Under the pieces are notes generated by a model. It saw nothing but the letters and a program-made list of their open reading frames with translations. It was not told where the DNA came from and made no database searches. From Pseudomonadota bacterium (GTDB lineage: Bacteria > Pseudomonadota > Gammaproteobacteria > Burkholderiales > Gallionellaceae), in contig JAJXVB010000007.1 of NCBI GenBank assembly GCA_021782365.1, positions 1 through 64,000 of the forward strand: a DNA stretch of 64,000 nucleotides. The letters are read 5' to 3'. Numbering within the stretch: position 1 is the stretch's first letter; every line of letters begins with the position of its first letter. A program made the translations under genes and the position numbers. This document shows, piece after piece, positions 9,604 to 21,984 of the stretch.

Positions 9604-9948
9604 TTACATCTTTCCAGTCTTGACAGCTTCGAACAGTGCCTTGGCTGCGTCGTCCTCGTGACCCTTGATCAGGGCATTGAACTGACCGGTCATCAGAGCT
9701 GCCTGTGCCTTGAACTTTGGCTCAGTGCTGGCAATCTTGCGATCTTCAACCTTGAAACCACCCTTGAAAACCTTGGCCAACGCGTCAGCGCTGCCATACT
9801 TCTCTGCAACTCTCTTCCAAGCTGGACCCACAACATCGTGGTCGACTGCATGGCATGCCTTGCATGGCCCAGTCGAGAAAGCGCTCGCTGTGGCGGAAAT
9901 TGTCAACAAACCAGCTGCAGCTACTACAAGCTTCAAAGTCTTGCCCAT
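9604..9948 (-). CDS. Small periplasmic class I cytochrome c
   Basis: A 114-residue precursor with a signal peptide cut after SATASA (residue 23) and one haem site CKACH (29-33). A likely distal Met lies in AALMTG. The mature protein of about 91 residues fits soluble c551/c552-type electron carriers. A strong ribosome site AAGGAGG precedes the ATG, and the gene has its own promoter and terminator, so it is a monocistronic, probably abundant carrier. In an iron oxidiser it could shuttle electrons between Cyc2 and inner membrane complexes; that is inference. Confidence 0.9.
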   Translation of the reverse strand: MGKTLKLVVAAAGLLTISATASAFSTGPCKACHAVDHDVVGPAWKRVAEKYGSADALAKVFKGGFKVEDRKIASTEPKFKAQAALMTGQFNALIKGHEDDAAKALFEAVKTGKM

Positions 9949-9989
9949 TTACATCCTCCTTGTTATGAATAAACTTCGGTGAGGCCAGA

Positions 9990-10019
9990 ATCCTAGTTCA
10001 AAGAGAATCTATGTGTCAA
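9990..10019 (-). promoter_or_regulatory. Sigma-70-like promoter for the small cytochrome c gene
   Basis: On the minus strand, TTGACA (10019-10014) and TAGGAT (9995-9990) are separated by 18 bases, about 42 bases before the cytochrome start codon. The -35 box is perfect and the -10 box matches 4 of 6 consensus bases. Confidence 0.6.
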
Positions 10020-10134
10020 ATTAATAAATCCTAATATGAAAATGATGCTGGCAGGACGATAACGCATCACCCGCACCTGCGGTTGACAGGTTTTAGATAA
10101 AACACGATATACGATTAACGGATTTGAATTGGCG

Positions 10135-10290
10135 TCAGTCGTGGGTCAAGAGAAACCACAAGGTGAACGCAAATGCAGAGATAAGCAGCGAAACTGCGAT
10201 CTTCATCGTTCTTTCTGTCTTCTTCTTGTGCCAGGCGAGCAGTTCCTCCTCGTGATCCTTCACGACTTCTGGCGATGATTTTTCATCCAT
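10135..10290 (-). CDS. Small single-span membrane protein (51 residues)
   Basis: Begins MDEKSSPEVVKDHEEE; the soluble N-terminal half is highly charged and ends with the basic stretch HKKKTER, followed by one hydrophobic helix (about 31-48). AAGGAG lies 8 bases before the ATG. It lies 59 bases downstream of metG on the same strand and could be co-transcribed with it. No family recognised. Confidence 0.65.
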   Translation of the reverse strand: MDEKSSPEVVKDHEEELLAWHKKKTERTMKIAVSLLISAFAFTLWFLLTHD

Positions 10291-10349
10291 TCAAAAAGCT
10301 CCTTTCGATAAGGCGGGGAAGCGATATGAGAATCTTGTCGCGGCCGGCA

Positions 10350-12545
<2,196 letters not shown>

Positions 12546-12683
12546 GAAAGCTTGCCTGATTCTGAAAGTGTGGCTATTTTAGCAAATCGCACGCTCGGGC
12601 GGAGAATTGGCTAAAATTGCGCGCCTGGAACCTGGGGTGCATGGCTTTGCACTTTCGACCTCCCACTAACTGTTAAGGAAATC

Positions 12684-13250
12684 ATGAGCATCAAGTCAGA
12701 CAAATGGATACGCCGCATGGCGGAGCAGCACGGGATGATAGAACCCTTTTCGCCCGTGCAGGTGAAAGAGGTGGAGGGCAAGCGCATCGTATCCTACGGG
12801 ACTTCGAGCTATGGCTACGACATACGCTGCTCGGACGAATTCAAGCTGTTCACCAACCTCAACAGCACGATCGTCGATCCCAAGAACTTCGATCCGAATT
12901 CCTTTGTCGAAGTGAAGTCCGACTACTGCATCATCCCGCCCAACTCTTTCGCCCTGGCGCGCACCGTCGAATATTTCCGCATCCCGCGCTCGGTTCTGAC
13001 GGTATGCCTCGGCAAGTCGACCTATGCTCGCTGCGGGATCATCGTCAACGTCACGCCCTTCGAGCCTGAGTGGGAAGGCTATGTGACGCTCGAGTTTTCC
13101 AACACCACACCGCTGCCCGCGAAGATCTATGCGAACGAGGGCGTGGCACAGGTGCTGTTCTTCGAGAGCGACGAGATCTGCGAGACCTCCTACAAGGACC
13201 GGGGTGGAAAATATCAGGGGCAGAGCGGAGTGACGCTGCCCAAGATGTAG
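12684..13250 (+). CDS. dcd: dCTP deaminase
   Basis: A 188-residue enzyme converting dCTP to dUTP for thymidylate synthesis. Family motifs: [19 protein letters not shown] and the C-terminal catalytic block around [16 protein letters not shown], including the Glu of the active site. Length matches E. coli Dcd. It is divergent from metG across a 138-base gap that should hold both promoters. thyA and folA, later steps of the same pathway, lie about 3 kb downstream. Confidence 0.96.
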   Translation: MSIKSDKWIRRMAEQHGMIEPFSPVQVKEVEGKRIVSYGTSSYGYDIRCSDEFKLFTNLNSTIVDPKNFDPNSFVEVKSDYCIIPPNSFALARTVEYFRIPRSVLTVCLGKSTYARCGIIVNVTPFEPEWEGYVTLEFSNTTPLPAKIYANEGVAQVLFFESDEICETSYKDRGGKYQGQSGVTLPKM

Positions 13251-13267
13251 GGCGCAGGTACCTGGAC

Positions 13268-13510
13268 ATGAAATTCCGTTTTAGCTCATGCATCGCTAAA
13301 AGCGATGCTTACACTGAAACTCTGCATCTATCACGTTGATGGATATGCAGCCGACTTATATTCTGAAGCCGTTAGGAGTCATTTATGAAATTTCGTTTTA
13401 GCTTCGGCTTTGCCTCGCTGAAACTCAACCCTGAATTTGGGGTTGGCCGTATACATGGTGTTATGTTTCACTCACTGCTTCTTGGAGGCTGAACATGAAA
13501 TTCCGTTTTC
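13268..13510 (+). repeat. Triplicated decarboxylase start sequence with alternative hairpins
   Basis: The sequence ATGAAATT(C/T)CGTTTT occurs at 13268, 13385 and 13495; the last is the true decarboxylase start. The first two open short ORFs of 23 codons (13268-13339) and 35 codons (13385-13492); the second ends 2 bases before the decarboxylase ATG and contains its GGAGG site. Around the first copy, TTTTAGC/GCTAAAA (13279-13301) and GCATCGCT/AGCGATGC (13290-13308) can form mutually exclusive stems. This may be a leader with attenuation or remnants of tandem duplication. Confidence 0.5.
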
Positions 13511-15744
13511 CGATCGTCATCATCGACGAAGACTTCCGTTCCGAGAATGCCAGCGGGCTTGGGATACGCGCGCTTGCTGCGGCCCTCGAAAAAGAAGGCA
13601 TGGAGGTGCTCGGGGTCACGAGCTATGGTGATCTGAGTTCTTTCGCGCAGCAGCAAAGCCGCGCGTCGGCCTTTCTGCTTTCCATCGACGATGAGGAGTT
13701 CGGAGGCGGGACCAAGGAAGAGATCGAAGCTGCGCTCAAGAGCCTGCGCGCATTCGTCGAAGAGATCCGCTTCAAGAATGCGGACATCCCGATCTATCTG
13801 TATGGCGAGACGCGCACATCGCGCCACATCCCCAACGATATTTTGCGCGAGCTGCACGGCTTCATCCACATGCACGAGGACACGCCAGAGTTCGTCGCGC
13901 GCCACATCATAAGGGAGGCGAGGTCATATCTCGACTCTTTGGCGCCGCCCTTCTTCCGCGCTCTTTTGCATTACGCGCAGGACGGTTCCTATTCATGGCA
14001 CTGTCCGGGACACTCTGGAGGCGTGGCATTCCTGAAGTCTCCTGTTGGCCAGATGTTCCACCAGTTCTTCGGCGAGAACATGCTGAGGGCGGACGTCTGC
14101 AACGCGGTGGACGAACTCGGGCAGCTTCTGGATCACACCGGACCCGTTGCCGCATCCGAGCGCAATGCCGCGCGCATCTTCAATGCGGATCATCTTTTCT
14201 TCGTGACCAACGGCACCTCGACTTCCAACAAGATTGTTTGGCATTCGACTGTCGCACCCGACGACATCGTTCTGGTGGACAGAAACTGCCACAAGTCGAT
14301 ACTGCATTCGATCATGATGACGGGCGCTGTGCCTGTGTTCCTGACGCCTACGCGCAACCATTACGGCATCATAGGCCCGATACCGAAATCGGAATTCGAG
14401 CCTGAAAGCATACAGAAGAAGATAGACGCGAATCCCTTCATCGCCGACAAGACCAAGAAGCCGCGCATCCTGACCATCACGCAGAGCACCTATGACGGCA
14501 TCGTGTACAACGTGGAGATGCTGAAGCAGATGCTGGACGGGCGCGTGGACATGCTGCACTTCGACGAAGCCTGGCTTCCCCATGCGGCTTTCCACGGCTT
14601 CTACAAGGACATGCATGCGATCGGTCAGAACAGGCCGCAGGCCAGGGATTCGATGATTTTTGCAACACAGTCGACGCACAAGCTGCTGGCAGGATTGAGC
14701 CAGGCTTCCCAGATACTTGTCAGCGAATCCAAGAACCGCAAGCTCAACAAGTACATCTTCAACGAGGCCTATCTGATGCATACCTCGACCAGCCCGCAGT
14801 ATGCGATCATCGCCTCATGCGACGTGGCAGCGGCGATGATGGAGGCGCCGGGAGGCACGGCTCTTGTCGAGGAATCCATCGCGGAGGCGCTGGACTTCCG
14901 CCGCGCGATGCGCAAGGTGGACGAGGAATTCGGCCTCGACTGGTGGTTCAAGGTTTGGGGGCCGGACGAAATCGCCGACGAGGGAGTGGGTTCGCGCGAA
15001 GACTGGGTGCTGAAGTCCTCTGACAAGTGGCATGGTTTCGGCAATCTGGCGGACGGATTCAACATGCTCGATCCGATCAAGGCGACCATCATCACGCCGG
15101 GCCTGGATGTGGATGGAGACTTTGCAGACACCGGCATACCGGCTTCGATGGTGACCAAGTATCTCGCAGAGCACGGCGTGATCGTGGAGAAGTGCGGCCT
15201 CTATTCCTTCTTCATCATGTTCACGATCGGCATCACCAAGGGCAGGTGGAACACGCTTTTGACCGCGCTCCAGCAGTTCAAGGACGACTACGACAAGAAC
15301 CAGCCCATCTGGCGCATCCTGCCCGAGTTCGCCGCGAAGTATCCGAAGTACGAGCGCGTGGGGCTGCGCGATCTCTGCCAGCAGATACACGACGAATACA
15401 AGAAGCACAACGTCGCCCGGATGACGACCGAGATGTATCTGTCAGACATGCAGCCCGCGATGAAACCCTCTGAGGCATTTGCGAAGATGGCGCACGACGA
15501 GCTGGACAGGGTTGAAATCGATGATCTGGAGGGTCGCATCACCGCCGTGCTCCTGACGCCCTATCCGCCCGGCATTCCTCTTCTGATTCCGGGGGAGATA
15601 TTCAACAAGACCATTGTCGATTACCTGAGGTTCGCGCGCGACTTCAGCCAGAAGCTGCCGGGTTTCGAGACCGACATACACGGGCTGGTGACGGAAGAGG
15701 TGGATGGCGTGAGGCGCTATTACGTCGACTGCGTGAGGCAGTAG
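13495..15744 (+). CDS. Orn/Lys/Arg decarboxylase (class I, PLP-dependent)
   Basis: A 749-residue fold-type I decarboxylase with an N-terminal response-regulator-like wing domain (about 1-130), the PLP domain with STHKLLAGLSQ (the Lys forms the Schiff base) and a C-terminal domain. It resembles AdiA/LdcC/CadA enzymes, which make polyamines or consume protons at low pH; arginine, lysine or ornithine cannot be separated by eye. GGAGG precedes the start. It is unlinked to an antiporter here, which argues for biosynthesis over acid resistance. Confidence 0.92.
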   Translation: MKFRFPIVIIDEDFRSENASGLGIRALAAALEKEGMEVLGVTSYGDLSSFAQQQSRASAFLLSIDDEEFGGGTKEEIEAALKSLRAFVEEIRFKNADIPIYLYGETRTSRHIPNDILRELHGFIHMHEDTPEFVARHIIREARSYLDSLAPPFFRALLHYAQDGSYSWHCPGHSGGVAFLKSPVGQMFHQFFGENMLRADVCNAVDELGQLLDHTGPVAASERNAARIFNADHLFFVTNGTSTSNKIVWHSTVAPDDIVLVDRNCHKSILHSIMMTGAVPVFLTPTRNHYGIIGPIPKSEFEPESIQKKIDANPFIADKTKKPRILTITQSTYDGIVYNVEMLKQMLDGRVDMLHFDEAWLPHAAFHGFYKDMHAIGQNRPQARDSMIFATQSTHKLLAGLSQASQILVSESKNRKLNKYIFNEAYLMHTSTSPQYAIIASCDVAAAMMEAPGGTALVEESIAEALDFRRAMRKVDEEFGLDWWFKVWGPDEIADEGVGSREDWVLKSSDKWHGFGNLADGFNMLDPIKATIITPGLDVDGDFADTGIPASMVTKYLAEHGVIVEKCGLYSFFIMFTIGITKGRWNTLLTALQQFKDDYDKNQPIWRILPEFAAKYPKYERVGLRDLCQQIHDEYKKHNVARMTTEMYLSDMQPAMKPSEAFAKMAHDELDRVEIDDLEGRITAVLLTPYPPGIPLLIPGEIFNKTIVDYLRFARDFSQKLPGFETDIHGLVTEEVDGVRRYYVDCVRQ

Positions 15745-15745
15745 C

Positions 15746-16231
15746 CTAGCTTTTCCGGTAGGTCACGAAGTGGTATTCAAGGGGTTCGGGAGATGACTGC
15801 TGATGGCGCTGTCTCGATACTTCGCGCCAGGTTTCTGGATCGATCTTTGGAAAATGCGCATCCCCTTCCACGTCCTTCTGGATCTCGGTGACATGCAGCG
15901 TGTCTGCGAGATCCATCGCCTGCCGGTAGATCTGTGCGCCGCCCACGATGAAGATCTCTTCATCGCCGCCGCATAGAGATAGCGCCTCATCCAGCGAATG
16001 CGCGATCAGGCAGCCCCCGATCGAAAGGCTCTCGTCGCGAGTCACCACCACCGTCGTTCTTCCAGGAAGTGCGCGGCCTATCGAATCGAAGGTCTTGCGC
16101 CCCATGATCATGTGATGCCCCATCGTGAGCGCCTTGAAGCGCTTCAGGTCCTCAGGGCAGCGCCAGGGAAGCTGGTTGTCTATTCCTATGGTCAGGTTCT
16201 TCGCGAGCGCTACGATGATCGAGATGCTCAT
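15746..16231 (-). CDS. folA: Dihydrofolate reductase
   Basis: A 161-residue enzyme reducing dihydrofolate with NADPH. Landmarks: [19 protein letters not shown] near the N-terminus, the acidic residue in [20 protein letters not shown] and [12 protein letters not shown]. Its start overlaps the thyA stop by 4 bases, giving translational coupling with the enzyme that generates dihydrofolate. It converges with the decarboxylase gene with 1 base between them. Confidence 0.97.
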   Translation of the reverse strand: MSISIIVALAKNLTIGIDNQLPWRCPEDLKRFKALTMGHHMIMGRKTFDSIGRALPGRTTVVVTRDESLSIGGCLIAHSLDEALSLCGGDEEIFIVGGAQIYRQAMDLADTLHVTEIQKDVEGDAHFPKIDPETWREVSRQRHQQSSPEPLEYHFVTYRKS

Positions 16232-17022
16232 ATTGCGACAGGCGCCTTGATCGCGGGATGGGGATCATAGCCTTCGAGCTCGAAGTCCTCATATCTGAAT
16301 TCCAGGATGTCGCTGACTTTGGGGTTGATCTTCATCTTGGGCAATGGACGGGGCTCGCGCGACAATTGTTCATGAGCCTGTTCCAGATGATTGAGATAGA
16401 GATGCGCATCACCCAGGGTGTGCACGAAATCTCCAGGCTCAAGATTGCAAACCTGTGCGATCATCATCGTCAGGAGCGCATAGCTTGCGATGTTGAAGGG
16501 GACGCCCAGGAAGATGTCGGCGCTGCGCTGATAGAGCTGGCATGAGAGCCTGCCGTCCGCGACATAGAACTGGAAGAAGGCATGGCAGGGCGCGAGCGCC
16601 ATCCTGTCGAGTTCCCCGACATTCCATGCCGACACGATGATGCGGCGCGAATCCGGATTGTTTTTGATCTGGTCGATCGCGATTTTGATCTGGTCTATCG
16701 TGCGGCCGTCCACCGCTTCCCAGGAGCGCCATTGCTTGCCATAGACAGGACCAAGGTCGCCGCTTTCATCGGCCCATTCGTCCCATATCGAAACGCCGTT
16801 ATCCTTGAGATAGCGGATGTTGGTATCTCCCTTCAGAAACCACAGGAGCTCGTGGATGATGGACTTCAGGTGGCATTTCTTGGTCGTGACCAGTGGAAAG
16901 CCTTGAGAGAGATCGAAGCGCATCTGGTAGCCGAACACGCTGAGCGTGCCGGTTCCGGTGCGGTCGGTTTTCTTTGTGCCGCAATTGAGCACATGCTGCA
17001 TGAGGTCAAGATAGGCGCGCAT
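16228..17022 (-). CDS. thyA: Thymidylate synthase
   Basis: Makes dTMP from dUMP with methylene-tetrahydrofolate. Signatures: [12 protein letters not shown], the catalytic Cys in [12 protein letters not shown], and [18 protein letters not shown]. The open frame extends to 17097, but the start at 17022 gives 264 residues, the E. coli length, and homology begins there ([16 protein letters not shown]). The ribosome site there is weak, so an N-terminal extension of up to 25 residues cannot be excluded. Confidence 0.95.
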   Translation of the reverse strand: MRAYLDLMQHVLNCGTKKTDRTGTGTLSVFGYQMRFDLSQGFPLVTTKKCHLKSIIHELLWFLKGDTNIRYLKDNGVSIWDEWADESGDLGPVYGKQWRSWEAVDGRTIDQIKIAIDQIKNNPDSRRIIVSAWNVGELDRMALAPCHAFFQFYVADGRLSCQLYQRSADIFLGVPFNIASYALLTMMIAQVCNLEPGDFVHTLGDAHLYLNHLEQAHEQLSREPRPLPKMKINPKVSDILEFRYEDFELEGYDPHPAIKAPVAI

Positions 17023-17113
17023 ATCGTCGAAGTGTCGCAGTCTGAAATTGTGCTTTTCTATCGCGGGGGAATTTCCGGGATAATAGCGTGTGTTCAATAA
17101 ATTCGAGGTTCCA

Positions 17114-18550
17114 ATGTTAGCACAGCTCAGCGTTTTTCCCGTTCTGCCCGCAAAGATGGATGCACCTTATTTCCTGGTGATTTTCCCCAAGGGGAAAAGC
17201 CTGCCGAAGGATCTTCCCCATCTTGAAATTCTCAAGAACGTGCTCGCAAGGCGGGACATGAAGGCTTCCGAACTGGCGAAGTCGCCCGTTTCGGCCAATG
17301 CGGAAAGGATGGTCGCATGGATGATGCTCGATATGGAGAAGGATGCCTTTTCAAGCCTCGCCCTGATCCGCAAGGCGATGCAGCCATTGCTCGAGGAGCA
17401 TCCTTCGGAAATTGCAATCGTTGTGATGGGCGACGAGGCGCAAAGAAAGCGGGCTGCGGAGCTCTCCGCATTCGTGGCCTTGGCAAACGGGACGCCTTTG
17501 CCTGTGCACAAGAAGAAGGAGGATGAAGGCCGCGTACTCAGGAAAATCGCGATATACGGTTATGACGGAAGCCTCGAGAATGTTCGCGCCGCTGCCGAGG
17601 GAAATTTCCTCAGCCGTTCGCTCACCGTGCTGCCGCCAAATGAACTCACGCCGCTGCTCTATAGGAAGCGCATACAGAAGCTCGCGAAGGCTCATGGATG
17701 GAAGTACGACGAGTTCGACATGAAGGCGCTTCGCAAGATGGGGGCAGGCGCATTCGTCGCGGTGGCACAGGGAAGCGAGACGGAAGATGCGGCGATCGTT
17801 CATCTTTCATACAGGCATCCGAAGGCGAAGAAGACGGTGGCGCTCGTCGGCAAGGGCATCTGCTTCGACACCGGAGGGCACAATCTGAAGCCCGCGCGCT
17901 ACATGCACAACATGCACGAGGACATGAACGGATCCGCGGTCGTTCTTGGCATTCTGCTCGGCGCATCCATGCAGAAGCTCCAGGTGAACCTTGACTGCTG
18001 GCTTGCGATCGCGCAGAACCACATCAGCCCGAAGGCATACAAGCAGAACGACATCGTGAAGGCATTGAACGGCACGACGATAGAGGTGATGCATACCGAT
18101 GCCGAAGGGCGCATGGTGCTGGCCGACACGCTGACGCTAGCCTCGCGCGAAAAGCCCGGCATGATGATAGATTTCGCAACGCTCACGGGAAGCATGGAGG
18201 AGGCGCTGGGAAACCGCTATTCGGGCGTGATGGGAAACAGGGAAGAGCTGTTAGCGCTCGCTGTGGGTTCGGGGCGAAAGGCGGGGGAGCGCCTTTGTGC
18301 ATTTCCCATGGACGAGGACTACGAGGAAGCCTTGGAATCCAAGTTTGCCGACATCAAGCAGTGCACGCTGGAAGGCGGCGCAGACCACATACTGGCGATG
18401 CGTTTCCTGAACCGTTTTGTCGAGAAGGACACGCCGTGGCTCCACGTCGATCTGTCGGCGAGCCGTTCCGATGAAGGCCTGGGCGGCATCGCGACAGAGG
18501 TGACGGGATTCGGCGTGGTATGGGGGTTGGAAATGCTAAAGGCGCATTGA
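17114..18550 (+). CDS. M17-family leucyl aminopeptidase
   Basis: A 478-residue cytosolic metallopeptidase that removes N-terminal residues from peptides. The catalytic block [16 protein letters not shown] and [15 protein letters not shown] carries the metal ligands (Asp, Asp, Asp-x-Glu) of the family. It differs from E. coli PepA around the second block (MHEDMNG in place of MKxDMGG). A GTG at 17090 gives eight extra residues; ATG 17114 with CGAGG upstream is preferred. Divergent from thyA. Confidence 0.92.
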   Translation: MLAQLSVFPVLPAKMDAPYFLVIFPKGKSLPKDLPHLEILKNVLARRDMKASELAKSPVSANAERMVAWMMLDMEKDAFSSLALIRKAMQPLLEEHPSEIAIVVMGDEAQRKRAAELSAFVALANGTPLPVHKKKEDEGRVLRKIAIYGYDGSLENVRAAAEGNFLSRSLTVLPPNELTPLLYRKRIQKLAKAHGWKYDEFDMKALRKMGAGAFVAVAQGSETEDAAIVHLSYRHPKAKKTVALVGKGICFDTGGHNLKPARYMHNMHEDMNGSAVVLGILLGASMQKLQVNLDCWLAIAQNHISPKAYKQNDIVKALNGTTIEVMHTDAEGRMVLADTLTLASREKPGMMIDFATLTGSMEEALGNRYSGVMGNREELLALAVGSGRKAGERLCAFPMDEDYEEALESKFADIKQCTLEGGADHILAMRFLNRFVEKDTPWLHVDLSASRSDEGLGGIATEVTGFGVVWGLEMLKAH

Positions 18551-18556
18551 TGCGCG

Positions 18557-18829
18557 CTACTGGACTCTGGTCTTGGAATGCTTTGCTGAGTGAGACGCGA
18601 CCCTGACGGATTCGGCCTTCTGTTCGCGAGCGATCATCTCCATCCTGATTTCCTTGTTGACCCATGGAGTCGAGAGGGCTCGCGGACCGTGATCCAGCGG
18701 CAACACAATCTGGTTGTCCTGTGATGCGTTGTGTTCCGCGGCGCGGATGACGTCCCAGTTAGGGCCTGCGAATGCGGGCATTGCAAAAACAAGCGAGAGT
18801 GCGGCGATTGCGGTTAGATTTTTTTTCAT
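18557..18829 (-). CDS. Small secreted hypothetical protein
   Basis: A 90-residue protein with a clear signal peptide (MKKNLTAIAA... cut after AMPAFA, residue 21) and GAGGAG before its ATG. The mature part has no cysteine or membrane segment and ends in a basic Ser/His/Lys-rich tail. No family recognised. It converges with the M17 peptidase gene, 6 bases apart. Confidence 0.7.
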   Translation of the reverse strand: MKKNLTAIAALSLVFAMPAFAGPNWDVIRAAEHNASQDNQIVLPLDHGPRALSTPWVNKEIRMEMIAREQKAESVRVASHSAKHSKTRVQ

Positions 18830-18900
18830 TTTTACTCCTCTTTACAAGTGACAGCGGTGAATCTGACAGAGGAGAATTTTAAAAGTTCAAATCGGATGCG

Positions 18901-19299
18901 TCAGAGATGGTTAACGGAGAATGCGATCAGGGCATACCTTGCGAATTTTCCGACTGCCATGAAGAGCGCTGACTGCCATATGCTCATGCGCAGCCAACCC
19001 GCGGCAAGACAGAATGCATCGCCGATCAAGGGAGCCCATGCGAGAAGCAGGGCCGGGGTTCCGTAGTGCCTGACCTTCTCTACATGCTTCAGTTCCTTTT
19101 GCGGAATAAGCCATCCCATGAAGAAGCTCGTCATGCCGCCCAGCGTATTGCCCAGTGTTGCGAGCCCAAGCGACATCCAGAGCGTATCGGGATATTTCCT
19201 GAGCACGGCAAAGAGTATCGCCTCGGACCCTCCAGGCAGCAGGGTCGCAGCCAGGAAGCTGCTTGCAAAAAGCGAATACAGGCTCGCGGTTTCCGTCAT
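18901..19299 (-). CDS. YqaA-family membrane protein
   Basis: A 132-residue integral membrane protein with FLAATLLPGGSEAIL near the N-terminus and WAPLIGDAFCLAAGWLR in the second half, the conserved segments of the YqaA branch of the DedA-like (SNARE-associated) family. DedA proteins are implicated in lipid transport; the role of YqaA is not established. It lies 29 bases after the DUF4197 gene on the same strand. Confidence 0.85.
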   Translation of the reverse strand: MTETASLYSLFASSFLAATLLPGGSEAILFAVLRKYPDTLWMSLGLATLGNTLGGMTSFFMGWLIPQKELKHVEKVRHYGTPALLLAWAPLIGDAFCLAAGWLRMSIWQSALFMAVGKFARYALIAFSVNHL

Positions 19300-19328
19300 G
19301 ACCGCTCAAATCCGGGTGCGAGATTTGC

Positions 19329-20090
19329 TCAAGGCCTGATCGCCGAGAACACTTTCTTTGCAAGCGATCCGGCCGCCTGCAGCGGGTTTGCGCGTATCGC
19401 CTTTTCCTCTTCCGCCATCATCAAGAAGAGTCCGTCCATCGTCTTGCGCGTGATGTAGTCGTCGAGATTCGCATCCTTCTGATCTATGACACCGAGCTTC
19501 GCCCCTTGTCCTGCGAACTGGTCATATTTCTCTGCGAGTTTGACCTTCTGCATCGAGCTGGAGACGATGGGCCTGAATTTTTCAGACAATGCGGCCTGCG
19601 TATTCTTTCGGAAGTATTGCGTCGCAGCATCGTTGCCGCCCATCAGTATTCCTTTCGCATCCGACACGCTCATGTTCTTCACCGCGGAAACCAGAAGCGT
19701 CTTCGCCTCGGGCACGGCAGCCTCGGCAGCACGGTTCATTGAAGTCTCGAGATCATCCGCATACTTTCCCAAGCCTATCGTGTGCAAAAGATCGGCAGCC
19801 TTCTGAAGCTTTCCTGGCAGGGGGATGCGCACCTTGTCGTTGCCCAAAAAACCGTCTTTCTTCGAGAGATTCGCCACCGCGCTTTCAGCACCTTGGGTCA
19901 GCGCCTGCTTCAATCCGCCGACCTGATCCTGGTTGCTCAAACCTGCGAGCGCCGAAGGATTGCCAGCAGGCGCTGCGCTTTGTGACTGGTTCAGCGTGCC
20001 TAATTCCTTCTTGAGATCGCCCAGATCGAATGCGTGGGCGGACGCAGCAAGCAAGACAAGAAAAATGGAAGTATATCGATGAAATTTCAT
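19329..20090 (-). CDS. DUF4197 family secreted protein
   Basis: A 253-residue protein with signal peptide ending SAHAFD, an Ala/Gln-rich linker (about 30-60) and a helical domain including GLKQALTQGAESAV and DDYITRKTMDGLFLMMAEEE, typical of DUF4197. Function unknown. A strong AGGAGG site sits 5 bases before the ATG. Confidence 0.85.
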   Translation of the reverse strand: MKFHRYTSIFLVLLAASAHAFDLGDLKKELGTLNQSQSAAPAGNPSALAGLSNQDQVGGLKQALTQGAESAVANLSKKDGFLGNDKVRIPLPGKLQKAADLLHTIGLGKYADDLETSMNRAAEAAVPEAKTLLVSAVKNMSVSDAKGILMGGNDAATQYFRKNTQAALSEKFRPIVSSSMQKVKLAEKYDQFAGQGAKLGVIDQKDANLDDYITRKTMDGLFLMMAEEEKAIRANPLQAAGSLAKKVFSAIRP

Positions 20091-20130
20091 ATGGCCTCCT
20101 GTCGGTAGTATTGCGAGCTATGCATCAGTC

Positions 20131-21936
20131 CTATCTTTTTCTTGGCGGCAGAAGATCGGTGATCGTGCCTTCCGCCATTTCCGCTGCGAAGCAGAGCGTC
20201 TCCGAAAGCGTGGGGTGAGGATGGATGGTGAGTCCCATGTCTTCCATGTCGGCCCCCATCTCGAGCGCGAGCACCGCTTCAGCGATCAGTTCTCCTGCAT
20301 TCACGCCGACTATGCCGGCACCCAGTATGCGCCTCGTCTTTGGGTCCAGCAGCACCTTGGTCGAGCCTTCCTCGCGCCCGACCGACAGCGCGCGACCCGA
20401 TGCAGCCCACGGGAATGAGCCCTTCTCGTATTCGATTCCCTGCGCCTTGGCCTGGGTCTCGGTCAGACCCATCCATGCGATCTCGGGATCCGTATAGGCG
20501 ACAGAAGGGATGGTCATCGGTTCGAAGTAAGCCTTGTGCCCCGCGATGTTTTCGGCTGCGACCTTGCCTTCGTGGACGGCCTTGTGCGCGAGCATCGGGT
20601 CTCCCACGATGTCGCCTATCGCATAGATGTGCGGCACGTTGGTGCGCTGCTGCTTGTCCACCGGGATGAAGCCGCGCTCGTTCACATTGACGCCTGCCGC
20701 TTCCGGATTGATCTCGCGACCGTTCGGACGGCGTCCGACCGCCATCAGCACCTTGTCGTAGACTTGCGGCTCTGGGGCGGCATCGCCTTCGAAGCTGACT
20801 CTGAGGCCTTCAGGAAGAGGCTCGATCTTCGTGACCTTGGTCTTGAGATGGATCGCCTCGTATCTTTTGGCAATCCTCGCGTGCAGCGGCTTGACCATGT
20901 CCTTGTCGGCGCCGGGGATCAATTGATCCATCAGCTCGACCACGGAGATTTTCGAGCCCAGCGCATCGTACACGGTCGCCATTTCGAGCCCTATGATCCC
21001 GCCGCCTATGATCAGCATGCGCCTTGGTATGTCCTTCATTGCCAGCGCGCCCGTGGAGTCTATGATGCGCGGATCTTCATAGGGAAAGCCCGGGATGCGC
21101 GCAACACTCGATCCTGCAGCGATGATCGCATGGTCGAAGCTGATGATCTTCTCGCCTTCGGCTGTCTCGACGGAAATGCTCTTGGGGGATACGAACTTCG
21201 CGATGCCCCGCACGACCTGGACCTTGCGCTGCTTTGCGAGTTGCTTCAATCCGCCGGTGAGCTTGTTCACCACGCCTTCCTTCCAGCCTCTTACCTTGTC
21301 TATGTCGACGGAAGGCTTGCCAAAGGTCACGCCGTGGTGCGAGGCGTCATCGGCTTCGGTGATGATCTTCGCGACATGCAGGAGCGCCTTGGATGGGATG
21401 CATCCCACATTGAGGCATACGCCTCCCAGGCTCTCGTGTTTCTCTATCATCACGACCTGCTTGCCGAGATCGGCCGCCCTGAACGCGGCGGTATATCCGC
21501 CGGGACCAGCGCCCAGCACCAGAACTTCGGCGTGAAGAGAGGGGGTAGAGGATTGAGGAGTAGAGGAGTGAGGAGTAGAGGAGTGAGGAGTAGAGGAGTG
21601 AGGAGTAGAGGAGTGAGGAGTAGAGGAGTGAGGAGTAGAGGAGTGAGGAGTGAGGAGTGAGGAAGGAACAACCTCCTCGATCCTCAATCCTGCTTCTTCT
21701 GTTTCCAGCATTAATATCACGCTGCCCTCGGACACCTTGTCGCCGGCCTTGACCTTCATCTCCTTGATGATGCCGTTTGCCGGGCTGGGCACTTCCATCG
21801 CCGCCTTGTCGGTTTCGAGCGTGATCAGGGATTGTTCCTTTTCTATCTTGTCTCCCTTCTTGACGGAGACCTCGATGACGGCGACACCCTTGAAATCGCC
21901 TATGTCCGGTACTTTGACTTCTATTGTCTGGCTCAT
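20131..21936 (-). CDS. lpdA: Dihydrolipoamide dehydrogenase with N-terminal lipoyl domain and repetitive linker
   Basis: A 601-residue E3 subunit of the pyruvate dehydrogenase complex. Residues 1-80 form a lipoyl domain with the modified Lys in [12 protein letters not shown] linker (about 92-130) follows, made of repeated STPHS units. The flavoprotein part begins at [17 protein letters not shown], has the redox disulfide [13 protein letters not shown] and the C-terminal HPHPTLSE catalytic motif. A lipoyl-E3 fusion is usual in Neisseria-like betaproteobacteria; the linker is unusual (see the tandem repeat). No aceE/aceF adjoin in the window. Confidence 0.96.
   Translation of the reverse strand: MSQTIEVKVPDIGDFKGVAVIEVSVKKGDKIEKEQSLITLETDKAAMEVPSPANGIIKEMKVKAGDKVSEGSVILMLETEEAGLRIEEVVPSSLLTPHSSTPHSSTPHSSTPHSSTPHSSTPHSSTPQSSTPSLHAEVLVLGAGPGGYTAAFRAADLGKQVVMIEKHESLGGVCLNVGCIPSKALLHVAKIITEADDASHHGVTFGKPSVDIDKVRGWKEGVVNKLTGGLKQLAKQRKVQVVRGIAKFVSPKSISVETAEGEKIISFDHAIIAAGSSVARIPGFPYEDPRIIDSTGALAMKDIPRRMLIIGGGIIGLEMATVYDALGSKISVVELMDQLIPGADKDMVKPLHARIAKRYEAIHLKTKVTKIEPLPEGLRVSFEGDAAPEPQVYDKVLMAVGRRPNGREINPEAAGVNVNERGFIPVDKQQRTNVPHIYAIGDIVGDPMLAHKAVHEGKVAAENIAGHKAYFEPMTIPSVAYTDPEIAWMGLTETQAKAQGIEYEKGSFPWAASGRALSVGREEGSTKVLLDPKTRRILGAGIVGVNAGELIAEAVLALEMGADMEDMGLTIHPHPTLSETLCFAAEMAEGTITDLLPPRKR
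21548..21661. repeat. Tandem 15-bp repeat in the lpdA linker
   Basis: Seven near-identical 15-base units (plus strand GAGGAGTGAGGAGTA, first unit with GAGGATT) run from 21548 to 21652, then decay into GAGTGAGGA copies. Because the unit is 15 bases it never breaks the frame and encodes five residues (STPHS) per unit on the minus strand. The GAGGATTGAGG motif resembles the borders of the palindromic repeats. Confidence 0.9.
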
Positions 21937-21984
21937 GTTTTTTTCCGTTCTGGATAAATGTATAGAGTATTTCCGTCGGATGAC

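Noticed and set aside
10083..10112. Plus-strand promoter TTGACA with a following GATATA
   Set aside because: There is no plus-strand gene downstream before dcd; the next genes are on the minus strand.
20536..21660. A 374-codon open frame antisense to lpdA
   Set aside because: Composition is a shadow of lpdA, and it ends in the tandem repeat; no ribosome site or family.
21548..21661. CRISPR-like array
   Set aside because: Units are contiguous 15-mers without spacers and lie inside a coding sequence.
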